In this document: piece by piece, positions 40,487 to 48,680 of the stretch
Position numbering within the stretch: the stretch's first letter is position 1
How the letters are laid out: every line of letters starts with the position of its first letter
Assembly (NCBI GenBank): GCA_027493545.1
Contig: JAOSKR010000005.1
Location: forward strand, 28,815-92,814
Reading direction: 5' to 3'
DNA length: 64,000 nucleotides
Source of the DNA: Roseovarius sp.
GTDB taxonomy: Bacteria; Pseudomonadota; Alphaproteobacteria; Rhodobacterales; Rhodobacteraceae
Translations under genes and position numbers: made by a program
Notes under the pieces: model-generated
What the model was told of the DNA's origin: nothing
Seen by the model: the letters and a program-made list of their open reading frames with translations, nothing else
The model's database searches: none

Positions 40487-41604
40487 GACGGCAGCCCCGT
40501 TCCCGCGGCGGACGACGCGGCGGGCGGCATCCCCGGCCCCACGGCGCGGGCGAACCCGCGAAAGAAGGCGCTGAAATCAACCGCCTGCTCCGCCGCGGCC
40601 AGCACGTTGCGGGCCTCGGCCGACAGCCGGTCGCCGACCCGGTCACGCATCGTGTCCCAGTCGGGGCTGCGCGCCTCGCGCAGCTTGTACATGCAGTCCG
40701 ACAGTTCGCGCAGCGGGCCGGCATTGGGCTCCGGTGCGACAAAGACCACCGCCCCTTCAGGCATTTCGTGGGCAAACCCGCCACGGCCGGACAGATCCAT
40801 GAACCAGTTCAGCATCAGCCACGGGTGATAGTCGTCCATCCCGCCCGGGCGGTCGGCCGGCTGCACCCGGAACCGGGTGGCCTGATCGGCCAGCCAGCGT
40901 TCCCATACCGCCGGCGGCGTCGCCCCGGCAAAGCGCAGCGCGATGCAGACCTCCGACAGCAGGTCGATGTTGAGTTCCAGAAACGCCAGCGTGCCGGTAT
41001 GGCACAGGCTTTCGATGATGCGCGCGTCGGCGCCGGGATCGCGGCGGCCATATTCCGAGAGGTAAAAGACGATGTGCGTGAGCTCGTAGGCGGCCTTCTT
41101 GTTGGGTAGCGCGAAAGTGGCCGAGCGCCGGGCAAAGGCGCGCAGCCGGTCGTCGAGGCCGTGGTCGCGGCGACGCCGGATCGACGCCCCGGCGCAGGCA
41201 GAGCCGGCGCGCCTCGGCGCGCTGCAGATCCGAGAGCTCCGCACCCACCAGCCCCTGCGCCGCCACCCATTCGGCCAGCGCCGCCCCCTTGTCGCCGCCC
41301 GTATCGCTGCCCAGCCCCAGATCCTCCAGATCGAGGCAGATCGACAGGAAAAACGGTAGTATTGCGGAAAAAACCCGATCCGCGCCCCGATCTCGCGGTA
41401 CAGCTCGTCATAGGGGCCGAGCGCCGCCGCACCCGGGATCGCGTCAGAGCTTTCGAGCACGTTCAGCAGCTCGGCATTCTCTTTCAGCCAGAAAACGTCC
41501 TCGCTGCCGCGCCGAGCACTGGCGACCCGGTCGATGAGGGCCGCCTGACGCGCCGCGCGGCTGCGCTGGCGGAACGGTATATCCAGTTGAAGAATGTCAC
41601 CCAT
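40483..41604 (-). CDS. Conserved Rhodobacterales-type protein of unknown function, ~373 aa
   Basis: MGDILQLDIPFRQRSRAARQ begins a soluble, mostly helical protein with ELTHIVFYLSEYGRRDPGAD and DYHPWLMLNWFMDLSGRGGF. Between about 41355 and 41165 the frame turns Arg/Trp-rich; in another frame the same DNA reads AQGLVGAELSDLQRAEARRL, so two compensating indels are likely. No catalytic motif I recognise. It lies between the repeat protein (56-base gap) and EamA (ATGA overlap), suggesting a three-gene unit. Confidence 0.7.
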   Translation of the reverse strand: MGDILQLDIPFRQRSRAARQAALIDRVASARRGSEDVFWLKENAELLNVLESSDAIPGAAALGPYDELYREIGARIGFFPQYYRFSCRSASIWRIWGWAAIRAATRGRRWPNGWRRRGWWVRSSRICSAPRRAGSACAGASIRRRRDHGLDDRLRAFARRSATFALPNKKAAYELTHIVFYLSEYGRRDPGADARIIESLCHTGTLAFLELNIDLLSEVCIALRFAGATPPAVWERWLADQATRFRVQPADRPGGMDDYHPWLMLNWFMDLSGRGGFAHEMPEGAVVFVAPEPNAGPLRELSDCMYKLREARSPDWDTMRDRVGDRLSAEARNVLAAAEQAVDFSAFFRGFARAVGPGMPPAASSAAGTGLPS

Positions 41605-41660
41605 AACGTTGAATTCCCATGTCTTCTCTTGTCATACCGTTCCGCGCAGGCTGCTCGTTC

Positions 41661-42083
41661 TCACATGCTCGAGGTGAACATCTCGCAGCCGTCCCCTTCG
41701 TCTGCCGCGACCCGCTGGGCCGGCGCCATCGACGAGGTGAAGGCGCCCACCGCGTCGCCGGTGCGGGTCTCGCCTGCGGTGACCGGACCCATTGACGAGG
41801 TAAAGAGTTCGACCGCGTCGCCGGCGGCGGTGTCGGCGGCGGTCACCGGCGCCATCGACGAGGTGAACAGCCCGGTGGCCTCGCCGGTGCCGGTGTCGCC
41901 CGACAGGACCGGACCCATCGACGAGGTGAACAGCCCGACCGCGTCGCCGGCGAACACGTCACCCGAGGCAACCGGCCCCATCGACGAGGTGAAGGCACCC
42001 ACCAGCGTGCCGTCCAGCAGGCTGGCCTCGGGCCGGTTCAGGATGGTTTCGGTGGTGTCGATGATCTTGCGTTGTGCAGACAT
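41661..42083 (-). CDS. Repeat protein: six FTSSM motifs spaced exactly 21 residues
   Basis: A 140-residue protein starting MSAQRKIIDTTETILNRPEA. FTSSM occurs at residues 31, 52, 73, 94, 115 and 136; the last copy is the C-terminus itself. Each motif is usually followed by GPV or APV and an acidic Gly/Thr/Asp linker such as SGDTGTGEATGL. No signal peptide or membrane span. GGGGAGATTGCAAA precedes the ATG. The regular period suggests a repeated binding or modification site, with a 30-residue leader-like start. First gene of a unit with the unknown protein and the EamA permease. Confidence 0.75.
   Translation of the reverse strand: MSAQRKIIDTTETILNRPEASLLDGTLVGAFTSSMGPVASGDVFAGDAVGLFTSSMGPVLSGDTGTGEATGLFTSSMAPVTAADTAAGDAVELFTSSMGPVTAGETRTGDAVGAFTSSMAPAQRVAADEGDGCEMFTSSM
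41664..41993 (-). repeat. 63-bp coding tandem repeat
   Basis: Six units of 63 bases, each encoding FTSSM plus linker. The motif block (plus strand CATCGACGAGGTGAA or close variants) recurs six times at equal spacing. Units are diverged in the linker but kept in frame, so selection acts on the protein period. Confidence 0.85.
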
Positions 42084-42166
42084 TTTGCAATCTCCCCAGT
42101 TTGCGATGCGAGGAAACGCTTGCACGTCAGGCGTGTTTTGCCAATATGGATTTCTCGCGGAGCGAG

Positions 42167-42264
42167 TTATCCACATGCCACGGCCACGCCCGTCCGCCGG
42201 GTCAAACGGCTGAAACATCGGCGGATTTTGGGGGCGGCGGTACCCGCAAAAAAACTTATCCACA
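42167..42264 (+). promoter_or_regulatory. Two perfect DnaA boxes in a 312-bp intergenic region
   Basis: TTATCCACA occurs at 42167-42175 and again at 42256-42264, same orientation, 89 bases apart. The region 42084-42395 between the divergent FTSSM-protein and xthA genes holds no gene and is locally AT-richer, with an A run at 42249-42254 and a T run at about 42270. It could be a DnaA-regulated promoter or a titration site. Confidence 0.6.
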
Positions 42265-42395
42265 GGGCTGTTTTTAAACGATTTTCAACCTCTAGATGAC
42301 TGGCCTCGGGCGAATCAATCCGGCCTCAGGCCACCCTTGCCAGCACCGCCGCGCTGCGCGATAGAGGGGGATCACGGGGCTCGGGGAGGCACGGC

Positions 42396-43178
42396 ATGAA
42401 GATCGCCAGTTTCAACATCAACGGCATCAAGGCCCGGATCGGCGCGCTCACCGACTGGCTGGACACGGCCGAGCCCGACGTGGTGCTCCTGCAGGAGATA
42501 AAATCGGTCGACGAGGCATTCCCGCGCGAGCCCTTCGAGGACCGCGGCTACACTGTCGAGACCCACGGACAAAAAGGCTTCAACGGGGTGGCGATCCTTT
42601 CGAAGCCGCCGCTCGAGGACGTCACCCGCGGCCTGCCCGGTGACGACGGCGACGACCAGGCGCGCTGGATCGAGGCGACGGTGACCGGCGAGCACACCGC
42701 GCTCCGGCTCTGCGGGCTCTACCTGCCCAACGGCAACCCCGTGCCGGGGCCGAAATTCGACTACAAGCTTGCCTGGATGGAGCGGCTCAGGGCACGTGCC
42801 GAGGCGCTGCTGCACGATGAGGAGCCGCTCCTCCTCGCGGGCGATTTCAATGTCATCCCCCAGGACGAGGACGCGCACCGCCCCGAAGCCCGGGCCGAGG
42901 GACGCGCTGGCGCGGCCCGAGGCGCGCGCGGGTTTTCGCCGGCTGCTCTACCCGGGTTCACCGACGCCTTTCGCGCCCGCACCCAGGGCCCCGGCCACTA
43001 TACCTTCTGGGATTATCAGGGCGGCGCGTGGCGGCGGGGCGACGGCATCCGCATCGACCACGTCCTGCTCAGCCCGCAGGCCGCCGACCGGCTGACCGAT
43101 TGCCGGATCGACAGCGCGGTGCGCGCCGGCGAGAAACCTTCCGACCACGTCCCGATTGAGGTGACCGTCGACATCTGA
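42396..43178 (+). CDS. xthA: Exodeoxyribonuclease III
   Basis: An EEP-fold AP endonuclease and 3'-5' exonuclease for base-excision repair. MKIASFNINGIKARIGALTD, VVLLQEIKSVDEAFP (metal Glu), GFNGVAILSK, LLAGDFNVIPQDEDA, GIRIDHVLLSPQAAD and KPSDHVPIEV carry the active-site residues. Between about 42893 and 42955 the frame is aberrant while another frame reads DALARPEARAGFRRLLYPG, the usual family sequence, so two compensating indels are inferred. About 260 residues. Last core gene before the island. Confidence 0.92.
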   Translation: MKIASFNINGIKARIGALTDWLDTAEPDVVLLQEIKSVDEAFPREPFEDRGYTVETHGQKGFNGVAILSKPPLEDVTRGLPGDDGDDQARWIEATVTGEHTALRLCGLYLPNGNPVPGPKFDYKLAWMERLRARAEALLHDEEPLLLAGDFNVIPQDEDAHRPEARAEGRAGAARGARGFSPAALPGFTDAFRARTQGPGHYTFWDYQGGAWRRGDGIRIDHVLLSPQAADRLTDCRIDSAVRAGEKPSDHVPIEVTVDI

Positions 43179-43257
43179 TCACCGCCTGTGCCCTTACGCT
43201 GTCGTTATGTTCTGGCTATAAGTCCTTCTGACCCTAACCTCAGAAAGAATACGACAT

Positions 43258-43502
43258 ATGCCTTTATCGTTGGTCCTCGTGGATGAACTTATCGCGGCTC
43301 GGCGCAACTTGCATGGCGGCAATCCGGGCGCTCCTCGACGATTGGACGATCGTAGTCACGAAGGACGAGCCCTGAACCGTGCTTGCGTCGTAATGCTTTC
43401 GTCTTCACTACAGGCGTTTGTCGGTGAGGTCTTTCTTGCCTGCTCTGAGAAAGCCTTCGGCAGGAAGCTAAATGGCAACGAGCGGAAAGACTATATTGCC
43501 AC
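43258..43502 (+). pseudogene. N-terminal fragment of a HEPN-like protein, cut by IS21
   Basis: About 82 codons: MPLSLVLVDELIAARRNLHG, then NRACVVMLSSSLQAFVGEVF and NERKDYIATVN. The alternating charged and helical pattern resembles the RiboL-PSP-type HEPN domains found in abortive-infection genes, but this is a weak call. The frame runs into the IS21 end at 43503 and stops at 43596. The 3' part of the gene is not present on the other side of the IS, so a deletion accompanied or followed the insertion. Base composition is lower in GC than the core. Confidence 0.55.
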
Positions 43503-43648
43503 TGTCAACGGCGGAGACAAATCCGGCCACGCGGCGGCGCAAAACCGGGCCAGTGGCGGGGTGGCAAGCGCCATGGCGCGCGCGCTCTCCAGATAGCTGG
43601 CGCGTGCCATGGCGCATTGGCCCACAGGGCCAATCCTGTGACGGATGA

Positions 43649-44414
43649 TTAGGTTGAGGCTTCGGCTTTTCGGGCGCGGCTTTGGCCGAGCCGATAGCTG
43701 TCTCCGTTCATCTCGAGGATGTTGACGTGGTGTGTCAGCCTGTCGAGCAGCGCGCCAGTCAGGCGTTCAGTGCCGAAGGTTTCGGTCCATTCGTCGAATG
43801 GCAGGTTGCTCGTGATCATCGTGGAGCCACGCTCATAGCGCTGCGAGATCAGTTCGAACAAGAGCTCGGCGCCGGTCTTGGATAGCGGCACGAAGCCCAG
43901 TTCGTCGATGATCAGCAATTTGACGCTGGCCAGCTGCTTTTGCAGGCGGAGCAGGCGGCGTTCATCGCGGGCCTCCATCATCTCGTTGACCAGCGTCGCA
44001 GCGGTGGTGAAGCTGACCGCCATGCCCTTCTGGCATGCGGCCAGCCCGAGACCCAGTGGCAACATGGGTCTTGCCGGTTCCACTGGGCCCCAAGGCGATG
44101 ACGTTCTCGCGCCGGTCGATCCATTCGCAGCGGGCCAGTTCCAGCACCTGCATCTTGTTCAGCTTTGGAATCGCCTTGAAGTCGAAGCTGTCCAGGCTCT
44201 TGGCGGCCGGGAACTTCGCGGCCTTTATACGCCGCTCAATCATCCTGCGCTCTCGGTCGATCAGTTCCAGTTCGACGAGGCGCGCCAGGAACTGGACGTG
44301 ATCCCGACCCTCGGTGGCGCATTGGCGGGCAAGCTTGTCGTATTCCCGCAGGAAGGTGGGTAACTTCAGCGTCTTGAGATGATCCGCGAGCAGGATCTTC
44401 GGGGCGACGGTCAT
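43649..44414 (-). CDS. istB: IS21 helper ATPase IstB (one frameshift)
   Basis: MTVAPKILLADHLKTLKLPT to VIALGPSGTGKTHVAT is the first frame with Walker A. After a break near 44065 the second continues LGLGLAACQKGMAVSFTTAA, SVKLLIIDELGFVPLSKTGA (Walker B) and TERLTGALLDRLTHHVNILE. Joined length about 255, normal. IstB is an AAA+ DnaC-like protein that assists target capture by IstA. ATGA overlap with istA. Confidence 0.88.
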
Positions 44415-45901
44415 GCTGCATCCTCCGACATCAGGGCCATATAGCTGGCCGCGGATGTGGTCTCGACGTTCGCCCGTGGCAGGTATGGGTAGACATCGAG
44501 ATCAATTTCGGCGGCCGTTTCTCGACGTGACAGAGGACGAGGTGCTTGACGGCATCGAAGCCGACCGCGCCCAGCTGCGGGGCCTTCTTCACCGCCGCGT
44601 GCAGGTCGTCGATGTCGAAGGTCTCCAGCAGGCGCAGAACCTGGACATACTCGCGGCGTCCGGCCTTGATCATCCGCGCCTCCATCAGGCGGCGCAGGGT
44701 CGCGAACTCCGGCGGCAGGTCCCATTCAGCCGGGGGCGCCGCCTGATCCAGGGCATTGATCTTGCGCTCGATCAGCGGAAGGTAATGCACCGGATCGAAG
44801 ACCATGTCCTCACGGTCGTAGCAGCGGGGATGGCGTGCGATCACCTCGCCGCCGCAGCCGATCACGACCACGTCGACATAGCCCCTGATCCAGACGTCAC
44901 GGTGGCCGTAGGAGACCGGCACCGAGTAATCATTGGTCTCGTAGCGCACCAGCGCACCGGGAACTGACCCGTCCGGTGGCCTGATCGCAGACATCGAACG
45001 GCGCGGCCGGCAGGTCGGTCATCGTGGCCAGATCCCGCGCGAGCCGGTCTCCGATGGTCTCGGACTGGCCCCGCAGGATATCCGCCTCGGCGCTTGCGGC
45101 ATTGATCCTCAAGTAGGCGTTGAACGCGTCCCGAGGACGCAAACCGCGGGATCGGCACCATGAAGTTGCGGCGGGAATAGCCGACCGAGGCCTTCCACGT
45201 TGCCCTTGTCGTTGCCCTTGCCCGGCCGTCCGTAACGATCGCGGAACAGGTAATGCGACAGGAACCCGCTGAAGAGCGTCGCCCGCTTGCGCGTTCCATC
45301 CGGCAGGATCTTCGCAACCAGACAGCGGTCGTTGTCGTATAGGACCGACGTAGGCACCTTGCCGAAAAACGTGAAGGCGTGGACGTGACCGTCGACCCGG
45401 GCCTCCGCTGTCGCTGCGGGATAGGCCCGCACAAAGCAGGCATCACTGTGCGGCAGATCCATGACGAAGAAGTGCGCCTTCTGCTCGACACCGCCGATGA
45501 CAACCACCGCCTCACCGAAATCGGCCTGAGCGTGTCCGGGCGCATGCGCCAGCGGCACGAACATCTCGCGACCGCGCCGTTCACGCTGCCGCATGTAATC
45601 CTTCACAATCGTGTAGCCGCCGGTGAACCCATGTTCGTCACGAAGCCGCTCGAACACCCGCTTCGCCGTATGGCGCTGCTTGCGATGGACCTCCCGATCG
45701 CCGTCCAGCCAGCTGTCGATAATGCCAGTAAAGGCATCCAGCTTCGGCCGCTTCACCGGCGCCGTCCGCCGATACCCGGGCGGTACCGAGAACGCCATCA
45801 TCTTGCGGACGCTGTCACGCGAGATGTTGAAATGCCGCGCCGCTTTCTCGCTGGCTCATACCTTCCGCACAAGCCAGACGAACCTTGCGATACAAGTCCA
45901 C
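44411..45901 (-). CDS. istA: IS21 transposase IstA (several frameshifts)
   Basis: From GTG at 45901: VDLYRKVRLACAEGMSQRE, HTH RHFNISRDSVRKMMAF, then the catalytic core AQADFGEAVVVIGGVEQKAH, SVLYDNDRCL and KGNDKGNVEGL (DDE residues). Later pieces in other frames are DAFNAYLRINAASAEADILR, VRYETNDYSVPVSYGHRDVW and a tail ending ASYMALMSEDAA. At least five indels separate the pieces, near 45855, 45170, 45120, 44965 and 44510. Whether these are decay or sequencing error cannot be told for a transposase. Confidence 0.8.
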
Positions 45902-46018
45902 AGTAAAAATCCTCCTGCCCTCCCTGTCGCCAGAAAGGGTAAAGGTGGACGACTATTCCGCCGCCCGCAGCAGGATCATCCCGCCGCTACCGTGGCCGAC
46001 TTTTGCACCGCCGTTCTC

Positions 46019-46140
46019 AAGCGTCGCAACCGGATCAAAATCATGGTCGGTCGTCTGAAGGATTGGCGGTGCGTGGCAACCCGCTATGACGGGTGTCCAA
46101 AGATATTCCTATCTGCTGCGCGCTCTTCAGCGCAGCGCAT
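46019..46140 (+). pseudogene. C-terminal scrap of an IS5-type transposase
   Basis: The translation KRRNRIKIMVGRLKDWRCVA followed by TRYDGCPKIFLSA matches the end of the IS5/IS427-type DDE transposases, which carry the catalytic Glu in RNRIE; here that residue reads Lys. It directly abuts the IS21 end and has no upstream part, so it is a remnant. The following 165 bases show no gene. Confidence 0.6.
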
Positions 46141-46307
46141 CTGTCGACGTCTGGGCTCGGCGGCGCGACCGATGTCGTCTCCGGATGGCTGTGGAACGGG
46201 CGCTTTGCTGCGGCGCGCAGCGGTGGAGTGCTGGTCACCTCGCTGTTCGGACGCGGTAACGGGAAAATACCACCACCACGGAGCCTGAAGTACGCCCCAT
46301 TTCGCTA

Positions 46308-48322
46308 TCATACGCCGGAGCCACCGAACCTTTCAGCCTCCATCTCCGCCATATCCGAAAGGAATTCCGACACGGGTGCGGCGCCCGACATCCACAGAAA
46401 ATCCCCGGCACGCGTTGCGGCCACGTACAGGAGATGACGCTCGGTGGTCATGATCTCGTCGAGTTGGGCCTCGTCCCGGGCCGCGAGCAATCGCGCCTCG
46501 TCGGGGATGACGTCTTGGGCAAGCCGGGGCACGGCGACCGCCCGGAATTCTGCACCCTTGGCATCGTGCATCGTCATCACGCGCACGTCCATCGCTGCGA
46601 AATCAGACATCAGGGCCTCTTTCCGGACGAGAATTGCGATTTCGTCGCGATCAACACCCGATTGCAGCAGATTCTCCACCCGGGATCCGAGTTCGGCGCG
46701 TTCCACTTCAGGATCGTTGAATATGCGAATCTTGGGGGCCGGGCCATCGAAGACAGAGGTCACGCCAAGGCGATTTTCCTCCGCGCCGTCTGCCTCGACC
46801 AGGGTTTCCGGCAGCAAGGCATCGCTACGCCGTCGAATCTGGTGCGAGGTCCGGTAATTGACCTTCAGGCTGCGAGACCGGCCGCGCACATCGACGCCGG
46901 CTGCTGACCACGGGAAGGGCGCGCGGAATATCCGCTGGCCGATATCGCCGGCAAAGAACAGGCCATTGGGCCTGTCTCCGTACATCTTGCCCAGCAGCAT
47001 CAGCTCCGCGACCGAGATATCTTGCGCCTCGTCGACGATCACATGCGTGAACGGCATGCGCTCGCTTTCCCGAAGGGCATGGGCGCATCCGGCTTCGGTG
47101 CCGAGCTTTTCCCGCTCAAGCCTGGTGCGGACCCGCTCGAAAACCGCCCAGAGCGCGTCGCGCCGCGAGGCAGCCATTCGCTGCTTGCGCCCGAGACGGG
47201 GCAGATCGCGGTAGCCATCGGCGCCCGCCACATTCCAAGCATCGACGATCAGGGTCCATTCATCAAACAGGAAATCGGGATCGACGGATAATCCGGCCTC
47301 TGTCGCGGCTTCTTCGAGGAATCGACGCAAACTCGCTTCGTCCACGATCTCGACCGCACCGAAGCGCTCGGCATGCATGCGATGGATGACCGTCCCGAGG
47401 TCTTCCACGGCGATCCGGTTCCGCTCCTCCTGCCCGGCGATCAGCGGCAGCTTGGCGCGCAGCAGGTCGGCCAGACGGCGGTTGAACGTGGTCAACAGGA
47501 CCCGGGCATCCTGATCACCGGCCAGCCGGACAGCGCGGTGCAGGGCGACGATGGTCTTGCCGGTGCCCGCCGATCCGATCACGCGGGCCGGGCCGTTGAA
47601 ATCCCGCCCGACAAACTCGCGCTGTGCCGGGTGGAGGAAGACCGTCCACTTTTCCCAAGGCGCATCCAGCGCGGCCTTGAGCTCTTCGACATCCTCCACG
47701 ACGCGGAACCGGCGCAGGGCATCCGGGGTGCGCCCAGGGGTCTTCTCCTGCTGCCACGACCGGTGCGGGCTGCGGCCTCTCTCCGGTGGCCGCGGACATG
47801 ATGGCGTCAGCAGCTTCCGGACGGCAGGCGAATGGCGATCTCGACCACCGTGTCCTCGGTTGCGTCTCGCACGGTGTCCAGCCAGTCCTCGGGCACACCC
47901 CAAGACAGGAGCGTGTCGTCCGTCTCGTCGGCAAACAGGCGCGGCAGGCGGACGGCTTCCTCGACGATCCGCTGGATGACAACGTCCTCGATGGTCTCGC
48001 GCGCCTCGACGATCTGCACGGCGCCGGTGCGGGGGTGGTTCTCGATCCGCCGGGTTTCGGCCCAGCGGTAGGCGTCATCGTGATGGCCGACCCAGGCCAG
48101 CAGCGTGTCGCCGCCCGCCTTGTGGATCACCATGCGGATGTCGCGGTTCACGCGCGCGGTCCAGAAGTTCGGATCGCGGGCGCGATCGACCCGGTGCATG
48201 GAGAAGCCGGGCAGGCTCGGGTCCATCTGGAAATCGAAGGCCGATTGCTTGACGGCCTTCTGTTCGGGCGGAGAAAGCCTGGCCAATGCATCGTAAAAGG
48301 TGTCGGCGATGCGGTGGGTCAT
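46308..48322 (-). CDS. SF1 (UvrD-like) helicase with RelE-like N-terminal domain
   Basis: Joined product about 670 residues. Residues 1-90 (MTHRIADTFYDALARLSPPE, then FWTARVNRDIRMVIHKAGGD and LLAWVGHHDDAYRWAETR) have the layout of RelE/ParE toxins. A linker breaks frame near 47820 and 47735. The helicase has ARVIGSAGTGKTIVALHRAV (Walker A), VIVDEAQDISVAELMLLGKM (motif II), MTMHDAKGAEFRAVAV (motif V) and LLYVAATRAGDFLWM (motif VI). The ATG overlaps the small upstream gene as ATGA. Last gene of the res-nyn-mod locus, so presumably part of the defence function. Confidence 0.8.
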
Positions 48323-48679
48323 TTCGAGTATTTCTCCCGCAAGGCGTTTACCAGTTCAGCAAACTCCGGTAACGGTTCGTTCGCCTCGCGCCTTACAGAT
48401 GTCTTGCATATGGCATTTGTCTTGGTGGGAGTGCTTGAACGAGAGTTTTTGCGCTTTTTTTCTTTTTTTTGGAGATTTCCTCTTTTTGCTTTTCTTGCTT
48501 TCATCAGCCTTCACCGACCTAATAGGCTTCAACCGGATATCCTCCGGTAATTCGACAGAATTATTTTTCGCGTCTTCCACCCAAGAATCGAATGCGCCCT
48601 TCTTGGGTTGCCGCCCCGAAGTGACTGGAAAAACTCGAATGATCGTCGACCCGCCGAGGTAGGAACCGCGCTTAGCCAA
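48319..48679 (-). CDS. Small Lys-rich protein between mod and helicase
   Basis: Starts with TTG one base after the mod stop, with GAAGGTGTTGGGGG upstream: LAKRGSYLGGSTIIRVFPVT, then KKGAFDSWVEDAKNN and ADESKKSKKRKSPKKRKK. Here runs of 7-8 As cause a frame switch near 48460 to NSRSSTPTKTNAICKTSVRR and EFAELVNALREKYSK, whose stop overlaps the helicase start (ATGA). About 120 residues. The central Lys block suggests nucleic-acid or protein binding; otherwise unrecognised. Confidence 0.65.
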
Positions 48680-48680
48680 A

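Larger units (their letters stand above)
43503..46019 (-). mobile_element. IS21-family insertion sequence
   Basis: Carries istA and istB in the IS21 order with an ATGA overlap. The ends TGTCAACGGCGG (from 43503) and, inverted, TGAGAACGGCGG (ending 46019) match at 10 of 12 bases and are followed by related ATCCGGCCACG / GTCGGCCACGG sub-terminal repeats. Length about 2.5 kb is normal. No target duplication is seen: left flank ATTGCCAC, right flank AGCGTCGC. Both genes have indels. Confidence 0.8.

Noticed and set aside
40757..41266. A separate 169-residue gene inside the unknown protein at 40483-41604
   Set aside because: Its middle part is the true continuation of the larger protein between two compensating indels; the remainder has shadow-frame composition.
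41664..41993. Regular spaced repeats as a possible CRISPR array
   Set aside because: The units are 63 bases, in frame, coding, and the linkers are similar to each other rather than unique spacers. No cas genes are present anywhere in the window.
43198..43260. A tRNA or attachment site marking the island border after xthA
   Set aside because: No tRNA-like fold or direct repeat pair was found; the border is defined only by gene content and the mobile elements.
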